NCBI GenBank assembly: GCA_900554945.1
Contig: USJN01000126.1
Coordinates: forward strand, 1-5,379
DNA length: 5,379 nucleotides
Direction of reading: 5' to 3'
Origin: an uncultured Coriobacteriaceae bacterium
Lineage (GTDB): Bacteria; Actinomycetota; Coriobacteriia; Coriobacteriales; Eggerthellaceae
Part shown: positions 1-5,365 of the stretch, piece after piece
Numbering within the stretch: the first letter of the stretch is position 1
How the letters are laid out: the number at the start of each line of letters is the position of its first letter
Notes under the pieces: model-generated
What the model was told of the DNA's origin: nothing
The model's database searches: none
What the model saw: the letters and a program-made list of their open reading frames with translations, nothing else
Made by a program: the position numbers and the translations under genes

Positions 1-718
1 CGACGTGGTTGTTGTTGGAGCCGACGATCTCGCGCAGCATGTAGTCGGACAGGTCTGCCAGAGCCTGCGGATCCTTCACGTTCACGGTGCCGCTGCCCTC
101 GACGACGAGCGCCTTGAGCTTCTTGGAGCCCATGACGGTGCCGAGGCCCGCGCCTGCGGAGTGGTTGCGGGAATTCATCATGCAGGCATAGGGGAGCAGG
201 TTCTCGCCTGCAGGGCCGATGGTCGCGACGCAGGCGCTGACGCCCTCGAGGCGGTTCAAGACCTCGGTCGTAGCGCGGGTACCAAGGCCCCACACCATCG
301 AGCCGTCCTTGATCTCGACCGTATCATTCTTGATGTGAAGGTAAACCGGCTTGTCGGACTTGCCTTCGACGATGATGGCATCGTAACCGGCCATCTTGAT
401 TTTCGCGCCAAGCATGCCGCCGCAGTGCGCGTCGACAACCTGGTAGTCGGTGGTGAAGGTGGAAAGGAAGCAAACCGTGGTGCGGCCAGCCAGCGGCACG
501 CCGGTTGCGGTCAGAGGACCGACGGCGTAAACGATCTTTGCGTCCTCGCTCAGAGGATCGGTGCCCGGGGCGACCTCATCGTAGATGATCTTGTTCGCCA
601 GGCCCATGCCGCCGATATAGTCCTCATAGGGTGCGGTCGGCTCGGTGGTGATGGATCCAGTCGTGAGGTTCACGCGCAAGATCTTGCCGGCCCAGCCATA
701 TGACTTCGTGTCAGCCAT
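1..718 (-). CDS. Aldehyde ferredoxin oxidoreductase family protein, N-terminal part (cut by window edge)
   Basis: The minus strand from an ATG at 718-716 reads open for 239 codons to the left edge. Family members are cytoplasmic, oxygen-sensitive enzymes with a bis-pterin tungsten (or molybdenum) centre and one [4Fe-4S] cluster, typically oxidising aldehydes to carboxylates and reducing ferredoxin. The visible part is the AOR N-terminal domain: GWAGKILRVNLTTGSI at residues 8-23, GGMGLANK at 36-43, GPLT at 67-70, a conserved Arg at 79, HCGG at 98-101, AGYDAIIVEGK at 110-120, IGPAGEN at 167-173 and MGSKKLKAL at 196-204. The cluster cysteines normally lie C-terminal and are off the window. GGAG at 730-727, 8 bases upstream, supports the start. 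It is divergent from a ferredoxin/CISM operon. The Gly-rich loop at 188-193 appears one residue shorter than in Pyrococcus AOR, recalled from memory. The family call is secure; the substrate is unknown. Confidence 0.95.
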   Translation of the reverse strand, partial: MADTKSYGWAGKILRVNLTTGSITTEPTAPYEDYIGGMGLANKIIYDEVAPGTDPLSEDAKIVYAVGPLTATGVPLAGRTTVCFLSTFTTDYQVVDAHCGGMLGAKIKMAGYDAIIVEGKSDKPVYLHIKNDTVEIKDGSMVWGLGTRATTEVLNRLEGVSACVATIGPAGENLLPYACMMNSRNHSAGAGLGTVMGSKKLKALVVEGSGTVNVKDPQALADLSDYMLREIVGSNNNHV

Positions 719-740
719 TGTTGCATCTCCAAATCTCTCG

Positions 741-767
741 CTTATCGTGCGTTGCGTGACACGTCAA
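741..767 (-). promoter_or_regulatory. Candidate promoter for the AOR gene
   Basis: On the minus strand TTGACG (767-762) resembles a -35 box at 5 of 6 positions and GATAAG (746-741) a -10 box at 4 of 6. The spacer is 15 bases, shorter than the usual 17. The resulting leader would be about 15-20 bases. The -35 lies inside the direct repeat copy at 750-770, so a factor binding the repeat could control it. This is pattern matching only. Confidence 0.3.
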
Positions 768-770
768 GGC
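750..770. repeat. Direct repeat copy 1, near the AOR start (possible operator)
   Basis: CGTTGCGTGAC, three variable bases, then TCAAGGC. The second copy is at 934-954 in the same orientation; 18 of 21 positions match. This copy also contains the short palindrome CGTG-A-CACG. It ends 31 bases upstream of the AOR start codon. A shared regulator binding both copies would be well placed to control the two divergent genes. I do not recognise the motif as that of a known regulator. Confidence 0.55.
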
Positions 771-829
771 GACTTGGGGTTGCAGACGATACAAACTCGT
801 CGGGCGGAGTTTCTCATCTGGGTGCAATA

Positions 830-914
830 CCCCTGTACCCTCTTTGAGGGTAATTGGGCAAAATTGCAGGTAAACGCAGTTTTGCCCCCGAAAGAGGGTA
901 CGAGGGGTTTTCTT
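830..914 (+). terminator. Long two-helix inverted repeat with T-tract: candidate transcriptional attenuator
   Basis: The outer arms 830-845 and 891-907 can form 16 base pairs with one bulged base (G902). Inside them 856-867 pairs with 876-887, 12 pairs including one T-G wobble, around an 8-base loop. The 3' arm ends in GAGGGG and runs directly into TTTTCTT (908-914), as in an intrinsic terminator read on the plus strand; no T-tract follows on the minus strand. No plus-strand gene ends before it, so it would act as a leader attenuator for the operon at 1062, or block antisense transcription out of the AOR side. No convincing promoter upstream of 830 was found, which weakens the attenuator reading. 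Confidence 0.45.
836..852. repeat. Perfect 7-bp palindrome with 3-base centre (TACCCTC/GAGGGTA)
   Basis: TACCCTC at 836-842 and GAGGGTA at 846-852 are exact inverted copies around TTT. GAGGGTA recurs at 894-900, so the left arm can pair with either partner. At the DNA level this is a symmetric 17-base operator candidate. In RNA it is a small hairpin mutually exclusive with the outer helix of the 830-914 structure, and could therefore act as an antiterminator. Confidence 0.45.
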
Positions 915-933
915 GGGAGGGCATACTGCTTAC

Positions 934-954
934 CGTTGCGTGACCTATCAAGGC
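934..954. repeat. Direct repeat copy 2, near the ferredoxin operon (possible operator)
   Basis: CGTTGCGTGAC, three variable bases, then TCAAGGC, matching copy 1 at 750-770 with an offset of 184 bases. It lies just before the leader SD at 964 and 107 bases before the ATG at 1062. Read on the minus strand both copies give GCCTTGA, three bases, GTCACGCAACG, and both are followed within six bases by TAAGC, so similarity runs slightly beyond the core. Confidence 0.55.
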
Positions 955-963
955 CAAATAGTA

Positions 964-972
964 GAGGGGGAG
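964..972 (+). promoter_or_regulatory. SD sequence of the predicted leader peptide
   Basis: GAGGGGGAG lies 8 bases before an ATG at 981. The same nine bases recur at 1045-1053, also exactly 8 bases before the start codon of the ferredoxin gene at 1062. Sequence and spacing are therefore duplicated, suggesting that the short frame at 981 is really translated. Confidence 0.5.
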
Positions 973-980
973 CCACTGGG

Positions 981-1007
981 ATGCGTACCTTATATATAGG
1001 TGCGTGA
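981..1007 (+). CDS. Predicted leader peptide of 8 residues (MRTLYIGA)
   Basis: The frame is ATG CGT ACC TTA TAT ATA GGT GCG TGA, preceded by a strong SD at 964-972. The central codons TTA, TAT and ATA are AT-rich, and TTA and ATA are rarely used in the neighbouring GC-rich genes. The stop at 1005-1007 lies 54 bases before the ferredoxin start. Positions 983-990 and 998-1005 can also pair as an 8-pair stem with two wobbles around TATATAT. The layout fits a leader peptide through which ribosome position controls the downstream gene. An alternative is that TATATA here is a promoter -10 box, in which case the frame would not be on the transcript. No known leader peptide was recognised. Confidence 0.4.
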   Translation: MRTLYIGA

Positions 1008-1047
1008 GGAACCCGGGGCCGAAGGAAGAGACTCACCGATATGTGAG
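1004..1047 (+). promoter_or_regulatory. Possible leader RNA switch: one CTCAC strand, two GTGAG partners
   Basis: CTCAC at 1032-1036 can pair with GTGAG at 1004-1008, which overlaps the leader stop codon, or with GTGAG at 1043-1047, which runs into the ferredoxin SD (1045-1053). A ribosome stopped at the leader TGA would cover the first partner. Each stem is only 5 bp, so this is suggestive at best. Confidence 0.25.
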
Positions 1048-1061
1048 GGGGAGTACCAAAA

Positions 1062-1805
1062 ATGTCAGATACCAATATCAACGGCAGCGCCCCTGAAGAG
1101 AGCCCGACGAACGCCGTCGAGCAAACTGAAGCTGTGGAAGCAAAGCCGAAGCATGCGATGACCCGTCGCCAGGTGCTTGCAATGGCAGGCTGCGGCGTCG
1201 CCGGTCTCGTTGTGGGCGGCGTGCTGGCGTCGTGGGGCGTCACGAGTCAGTCGATCGCATCGGGCCGCATCGACATCCGTCACACCGCAACTAAGATGAT
1301 CGTCACCGATCGTGCCCGTTGCTCCGGATGCCAGCGCTGCGAAATGATGTGCACCTTGAAGAACGACGGCCGCGTGTGCCAGAACATCGCGCGCGTCCGC
1401 GTTTGGGATAACTACAACTGGGGTACCAGCCCCGACACGGGCGAAGGCTCGTTCGGCGACGGCAACCCGGGCGCATGCGAGTTCACCGTCGAGCACTGCA
1501 AGCAGTGCGCCGACGCGTGGTGCATGAAGTACTGCCCGGTCCACGCCATCAAGCCCGACGAGAAGACGGGCGCCCGCACGGTCGACCCGAAGCTGTGCAT
1601 CGGTTGCGGCATGTGCGCGCAGGCTTGCCCCTGGAACATGCCTCGCATCGATACCGAAACGGGCGTTTCCACGAAGTGCATCTCCTGCGGCCGCTGCGCA
1701 GAGCAGTGCCCCAACGGTGCCATCCAGTTCATCGATTGGGAAGATATCGCGCAGAAGTGCATCGACATGGGCGTCGTTCGCACGACCACGCTCGTCTCTG
1801 CGTAA
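1062..1805 (+). CDS. Tat-signal protein with four [4Fe-4S] clusters (AOR- or CISM-associated ferredoxin subunit)
   Basis: This 247-residue electron-transfer protein has a twin-arginine motif TRRQVLA at 34-40, with V where F is usual, followed by a hydrophobic stretch to about 60. No clear A-x-A cleavage site follows, so it may stay as an N-terminal anchor. The n-region is unusually long (33 residues) and acidic. Sixteen cysteines form four cluster motifs: C87/90/93/97, C146/149/154/158, C179/182/185/189 and C206/209/212/216. The fourth is C-x2-C-x2-C-x3-C rather than the long-spaced form of DmsB/PhsB, so it differs from the ferredoxin at 4817. The SD GAGGGGGAG at 1045-1053 sets the start. It is divergent from the AOR and first in the CISM operon. 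E. coli pairs a Tat-signal ferredoxin (YdhX) with an AOR-like protein (YdhV), a parallel that suggests a link to the AOR. Its partner here is inferred, not shown. Confidence 0.9.
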   Translation: MSDTNINGSAPEESPTNAVEQTEAVEAKPKHAMTRRQVLAMAGCGVAGLVVGGVLASWGVTSQSIASGRIDIRHTATKMIVTDRARCSGCQRCEMMCTLKNDGRVCQNIARVRVWDNYNWGTSPDTGEGSFGDGNPGACEFTVEHCKQCADAWCMKYCPVHAIKPDEKTGARTVDPKLCIGCGMCAQACPWNMPRIDTETGVSTKCISCGRCAEQCPNGAIQFIDWEDIAQKCIDMGVVRTTTLVSA

Positions 1806-1872
1806 GCGTCGGCTTCCCGCTGATGCAAGGTAAGTAAGTCAAACGATCGATTCGGAAAGGAGCGAACAGACG

Positions 1873-2550
1873 ATGTTGGACGACGCAGCGGTGTTCTCGA
1901 TTCTCTCCAAGTGCTTTGCTCCCGTCGATAAGGCGGAATGGGAGAATCTGTCCGCGCGCGAGGCGTGGGCCGAGTTTCTCGATGGCGCGCGCTTCATCCT
2001 TCAGAACGGCGGAAGTCTCGGGCTTGACAAGAGCCCCGCGGACTACCGTCGCGGCAACCACGCGCCTTTGCAGGATTTCCTGTCGGAGTGCGAGGTCTGC
2101 GCGCTGTTCTGCCCTCCTACCTACGAAGAGATGCGGCAGTTCGCTGCCCGCCACTTCACGGGAGGCTTGCCCGAATCGGCGCTTCCTATCGAGTCGCTTT
2201 ACGTGAACACTGCCAAGGCAGGCGATTTGCTTTCGCCCGTCGATGGCAAGGGGATGTATCTGGGCACTTCCGCCCGCTACATGTCCGCGCTCGCGGAGCG
2301 GCTGGGGTTCGGCATTCCGTCCGAGTTCTCCGATTGTCCCGACCATCTGGCTCTCGAGCTTGACATGGTCGCGGTGCTTCTGAGGAGCGGAATGGTGGAC
2401 GAGGCGCGAACGTTTCTCTCCGAGAGGTTCAATTGGCTTACCGCGTATCGCAGACGCCTTATCAATCTGGGAAGCGAGGCGAACTTCTACGTTTGCCTGT
2501 GCGATCTGCTCATCGGCATCGTTGCCGAGCAGGCAGAAGATGCGGCGTGA
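1873..2550 (+). CDS. TorD/DmsD-family molecular chaperone for a molybdoenzyme
   Basis: This 225-residue all-helical cytoplasmic protein is of normal TorD-family length. Such proteins bind the Tat signal and the apo form of a DMSO-reductase-family enzyme, assist cofactor insertion and hold back export until folding is complete. Visible family features are LPIESLYVNT at 104-113, the signature region CPDHLALELDMVAVLL at 155-170 (the P-D-H-L...E-L core) and FLSERFNWLTAYRRRL at 181-196. AAAGGAG at 1856-1862, 10 bases upstream, supports the start. It lies 67 bases after the ferredoxin gene and 62 bases before the catalytic gene, its likely client. Oddly, C73-x2-C76-x3-C80 has the spacing of the first three cluster cysteines of the client. 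The subfamily (TorD, DmsD or NarJ-like) cannot be fixed from sequence alone. Confidence 0.9.
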   Translation: MLDDAAVFSILSKCFAPVDKAEWENLSAREAWAEFLDGARFILQNGGSLGLDKSPADYRRGNHAPLQDFLSECEVCALFCPPTYEEMRQFAARHFTGGLPESALPIESLYVNTAKAGDLLSPVDGKGMYLGTSARYMSALAERLGFGIPSEFSDCPDHLALELDMVAVLLRSGMVDEARTFLSERFNWLTAYRRRLINLGSEANFYVCLCDLLIGIVAEQAEDAA

Positions 2551-2612
2551 GCGATAAAGCATCAGGGGGAGCGAAGACGATGACGCGAGATGCATATAGA
2601 GAGGAATCAGCA

Positions 2613-4814
2613 ATGTCAGAAAACGCTATTACCAGGCGAAGCTTTCTGGCCGGAAGCGCCGGGGTCGCTGCCGTTGCGGCGGGCGCGGGCTTTTTGAGCT
2701 TCAACGCTTGGGAGCAGGCGGATGCGCGCGGGACGAGCGATATCGATCATTACACCGCCCACTCGCTGTGCAACTCCTGTTCATCGAAGTGCGGGTTCAC
2801 GGGATACGTCGTTGACGGCAAGCTTGGCAAGATGATCGGCGATGCGAACCATCCGAACTGCGAAGGCACGCTGTGCGGTCGCGGCTACGGCTTCGCCTCC
2901 ATCGCCTACAACGAGGATCGCCTGACCGACCCGCTTAAGAAGAACGGCGGCAAGTTCGAGAAGATCACGTGGGACCAGGCCTACAGCGAGATCGCCGAGA
3001 AGGTCAAGGCGATCATCGACGAGAAGGGCCCCCAGGCGCTCGCCATGGTGCAGGACCCGCGCCCGAGCGGCTCGTATTACACCAAGCGTTTCATGAACGC
3101 ACTTGGCAGCGCGAATGTCTACACGCACGGTGCCGCTTGCAACTTGTCGAAGAACGCTGGGTTTACCCAGGTCATCGGCACGGGTGACTTCACCTCCGAC
3201 GTGGCGAACTCCAAGATGACGATGTTCATCGGCCGCAGCTACGCCGACGCAATCAAGCCGAGCCAACTGCATGCCATGCAGAAGGCGCACGAGAACGGCG
3301 CCGAGCTTGTGATCGTCGACCCGCGCTTGAACAACTCCATCGCGTTCGCCGATGAGTGGGTGCCGATCAACCCTGGCACTGACCTGGCTTTCATCCTGGC
3401 CATGGCTCATGTTGTCGTGCGCAACAAGCTCTACGATGCGAGCTACATCGCCGAGAACACCGTCGGCTTCGAAGAGTGGGCCGACTACCTGAAGGATTGC
3501 ACGCCTGCATGGGCAGAGGAGATTACCGGCATCTCGAAGGACACGATCGAGCGCTTGGCAACCGATCTTGCTACGGCAGCCCCGGCGGCCTCCATCGAGC
3601 CTTCTTGGCGCGGTGCCTATGGCTGCAGCTATGCAAACTCCGGCGAGACCGCTCGCGCGGTGTGCTGCTTCAACACGCTCCTCGGCTGCTGGAACCAGGA
3701 AGGCGGCGCCTTCTTCGGCAACTCCGTGAAGGCGGGCGACCTCGACAAGGAGAAGTTCCCGTCCGTCCCCAAGCCGGAAGGCAAGATTGCGGGTGCAGAC
3801 GAGTACCCGCTGTCCCTTGCGGGCATGGGCGTGAACGTCTATGCAGCCGAGCTTGCCAAGAAGGGCGAGATCAAGGGCATGTTCTTTTACAATTCGAACA
3901 TGGTTGCGGGTTACTCCAACCCCAAGTACCTTGAGGACTGCCTCTCGAACCTCGAGCTTTCCGTTGCCATCGACATCCAGATGACCGAAACCTGCCAGGC
4001 TTGCGATTACGTGCTTCCGGATACGTCGTATCTGGAGCGCTTGGAAGTTCCTGAGTTCATCGGCGGCAAGATCCCCGCAGTTTCCCTGCGCGACCAGGTA
4101 ATCGAGAAGATTCACCCGAATACCAAGCCGGTCGACGAGATCTTCACCGAGCTCGCCGAGGCATGCGGCGTCGGCGAGTACTTCCCGTTCACGGTCGAAG
4201 AGCTCGCGGATGCGCAGCTTCGCACAGTGGGTCTCACGCTCGATGGCCTGAAGGCTGCCGGCACCGCCCGCTTCCCCGAGAAGACTTTCAAGTTCGGCAA
4301 GACGCCGACGTGGAAGACCCCCACGGGCAAGATTCAGTTCTCGAGCGAGGCATGCCACGCGGCTGGTTACCCGAGCGTTCCTCAGTGGACCGAGCCCGTC
4401 GCGAGCGTTCCCGAGGGCGATGGCTACTTCCGCCTGATCGGCGGCAAGCAGGCTGTTCATACGCACACGCAGACCGCGAACGTGCCGGCGCTCATGAACA
4501 TTTCCAAGCAGTACAACCTCGATCGTGTTTGGATTAACGCAAGCCGCGCTGCGAAGCTCGGTATCGCCGAGGGCGACGAGGTCGAGATTTCCAATGATGA
4601 GGCAAAGGGTACGGTGAAAGTGCACGTCACCGAGCGCATTAACCCCGAGGCTCTGTACATGCCGAGCCACTACGGATGCAGCTCCAAGGACGAGAAGACC
4701 GCCTACGGGTTCGGCCTGCGTCAGATGGACTTCGTGCCCTTCCGCATTGAGCCTGGCTACGGTGGCATCTGCTCGCAGGAGGCTATCGTGAGCGTCAGGA
4801 AGGTGGGTGCATAA
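2613..4814 (+). CDS. Tat-exported molybdopterin oxidoreductase catalytic subunit, PhsA/PsrA-like (DMSO reductase family)
   Basis: This 733-residue catalytic subunit of a CISM would reduce an unidentified acceptor outside the membrane at a bis-MGD Mo (or W) centre. The Tat signal is TRRSFLA at 7-13, a hydrophobic stretch at 14-30 and A-D-A at 36-38 as cleavage site. The N-terminal [4Fe-4S] site is C53-x2-C56-x3-C60-x27-C88, followed by GRG. C176 in HGAACNLSK is at the metal-ligand position; a Cys there is typical of thiosulfate/polysulfide reductases, whereas DMSO/TMAO reductases use Ser. VIVDPR at 233-238 and ADEWVPINPGTD at 246-257 are cofactor-binding motifs, and about 605-730 is the C-terminal dinucleotide-binding domain (HTHTQTAN at 616-623). 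Length fits PhsA/PsrA (about 760) rather than the roughly 1000-residue catechol dehydroxylases. The start is uncertain: GAGAGGA at 2599-2605 supports 2613, AGGGGGAG at 2564-2571 supports an in-frame ATG at 2580, and a GTG at 2547 overlaps the torD-like stop. The substrate is unknown. Confidence 0.93.
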   Translation: MSENAITRRSFLAGSAGVAAVAAGAGFLSFNAWEQADARGTSDIDHYTAHSLCNSCSSKCGFTGYVVDGKLGKMIGDANHPNCEGTLCGRGYGFASIAYNEDRLTDPLKKNGGKFEKITWDQAYSEIAEKVKAIIDEKGPQALAMVQDPRPSGSYYTKRFMNALGSANVYTHGAACNLSKNAGFTQVIGTGDFTSDVANSKMTMFIGRSYADAIKPSQLHAMQKAHENGAELVIVDPRLNNSIAFADEWVPINPGTDLAFILAMAHVVVRNKLYDASYIAENTVGFEEWADYLKDCTPAWAEEITGISKDTIERLATDLATAAPAASIEPSWRGAYGCSYANSGETARAVCCFNTLLGCWNQEGGAFFGNSVKAGDLDKEKFPSVPKPEGKIAGADEYPLSLAGMGVNVYAAELAKKGEIKGMFFYNSNMVAGYSNPKYLEDCLSNLELSVAIDIQMTETCQACDYVLPDTSYLERLEVPEFIGGKIPAVSLRDQVIEKIHPNTKPVDEIFTELAEACGVGEYFPFTVEELADAQLRTVGLTLDGLKAAGTARFPEKTFKFGKTPTWKTPTGKIQFSSEACHAAGYPSVPQWTEPVASVPEGDGYFRLIGGKQAVHTHTQTANVPALMNISKQYNLDRVWINASRAAKLGIAEGDEVEISNDEAKGTVKVHVTERINPEALYMPSHYGCSSKDEKTAYGFGLRQMDFVPFRIEPGYGGICSQEAIVSVRKVGA

Positions 4815-4816
4815 AC

Positions 4817-5359
4817 ATGGCCCGTTATGGAATGTTGATCGATACCACGAAGTGCATCGGCTGCTACACCTGCCGTCTTGCGTGCCAGAGGCAAAACGGC
4901 CTTGAGCCGGACGAGGCGTTCGTCCGCTTCGAGGACCGCGAAACTGGCACGTATCCCCAGGTTGGCGTCGAGCATGTGCCCCTGCAGTGCATGCATTGCG
5001 AAGATGCGCCCTGCACGAAGGTGTGCCCGACCGGCGCTGCCCATATCGGCACCGACGGTATCGTCCAAGTTGATCAGGGCCGCTGCATTGGCTGCTTGTA
5101 CTGCATGGCAGCGTGCCCGTATCAGGTTCGTGTGCGCAACTCTAAGACCGGCGCGGTCGACAAGTGCCGCTTCTGCCACGTGTCGAACTACGAGAACGGT
5201 ACTGAGATGTGCACCTGCGTGACGGCTTGCCCGACCCATGCTCGTATCTTCGGCGACTTGGATGATCCGGATTGCGAGCTGGTCAAGGAAATCAATCGCA
5301 CGCACGCGGCTCCTATCGCCGGCGATCTGACCAAGTCCAAAGTTTTCTATGTGAGGTGA
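4817..5359 (+). CDS. DmsB/PhsB/NrfC-type four-[4Fe-4S] electron-transfer subunit
   Basis: This 180-residue subunit carries electrons between the membrane anchor and the catalytic subunit encoded just upstream. The cluster motifs are C13/16/19/23, C58/61/66/70, C90/93/96/100 and C117-x2-C120-x13-C134-x3-C138, the ordinary DmsB/PhsB pattern; C132 is an extra cysteine. There is no signal peptide, as expected for a subunit that rides through Tat bound to its catalytic partner. It starts 2 bases after the upstream stop codon, so translation is probably coupled; purine-rich AGGAAGG and GGTGG at about 4797-4806 lie inside the end of the upstream gene. Family and role are clear, and which cluster faces which partner follows only by homology. 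Confidence 0.95.
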   Translation: MARYGMLIDTTKCIGCYTCRLACQRQNGLEPDEAFVRFEDRETGTYPQVGVEHVPLQCMHCEDAPCTKVCPTGAAHIGTDGIVQVDQGRCIGCLYCMAACPYQVRVRNSKTGAVDKCRFCHVSNYENGTEMCTCVTACPTHARIFGDLDDPDCELVKEINRTHAAPIAGDLTKSKVFYVR

Positions 5360-5365
5360 TGAGAG

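Noticed and set aside
5..703. Plus-strand open frame of 232 codons opposite the AOR gene
   Set aside because: The minus strand encodes unmistakable AOR motifs over the same span; the plus frame is a mirror artefact.
750..954. FNR- or CRP-type operator in the direct repeats
   Set aside because: The repeats hold TTG and CAA arms, but the gap is 10 bases rather than the 8 of TTGAT-N4-ATCAA, and the CRP core TGTGA-N6-TCACA is absent.
987..1001. TATATATA as a promoter -10 box for the ferredoxin operon
   Set aside because: No acceptable -35 sequence lies 15-19 bases upstream, and the stretch is explained as codons of the SD-preceded leader peptide. It is still possible and would compete with the leader hypothesis.
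645..1007. Plus-strand frame of 120 codons ending at the leader peptide stop
   Set aside because: Its first part lies antisense to the AOR start and crosses the inverted repeats; only the last 8 codons, with their own SD, are supported as a separate leader.
764..1243. Minus-strand frame across the divergent region and ferredoxin start
   Set aside because: It overlaps the structured regulatory region and the start of a well-supported gene, with no recognisable domain.
1806..1872. Terminator or promoter between the Tat ferredoxin and the chaperone gene
   Set aside because: No stem followed by a T-tract and no -35/-10 pair was found; only short palindromes such as CGATCG occur, so read-through is assumed.
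2781..4670. Long open frame of 629 codons antisense to the molybdoenzyme gene
   Set aside because: It is a shadow of GC-rich codon use in the clearly homologous plus-strand gene; its protein shows no recognisable motif and it has no supporting operon context.
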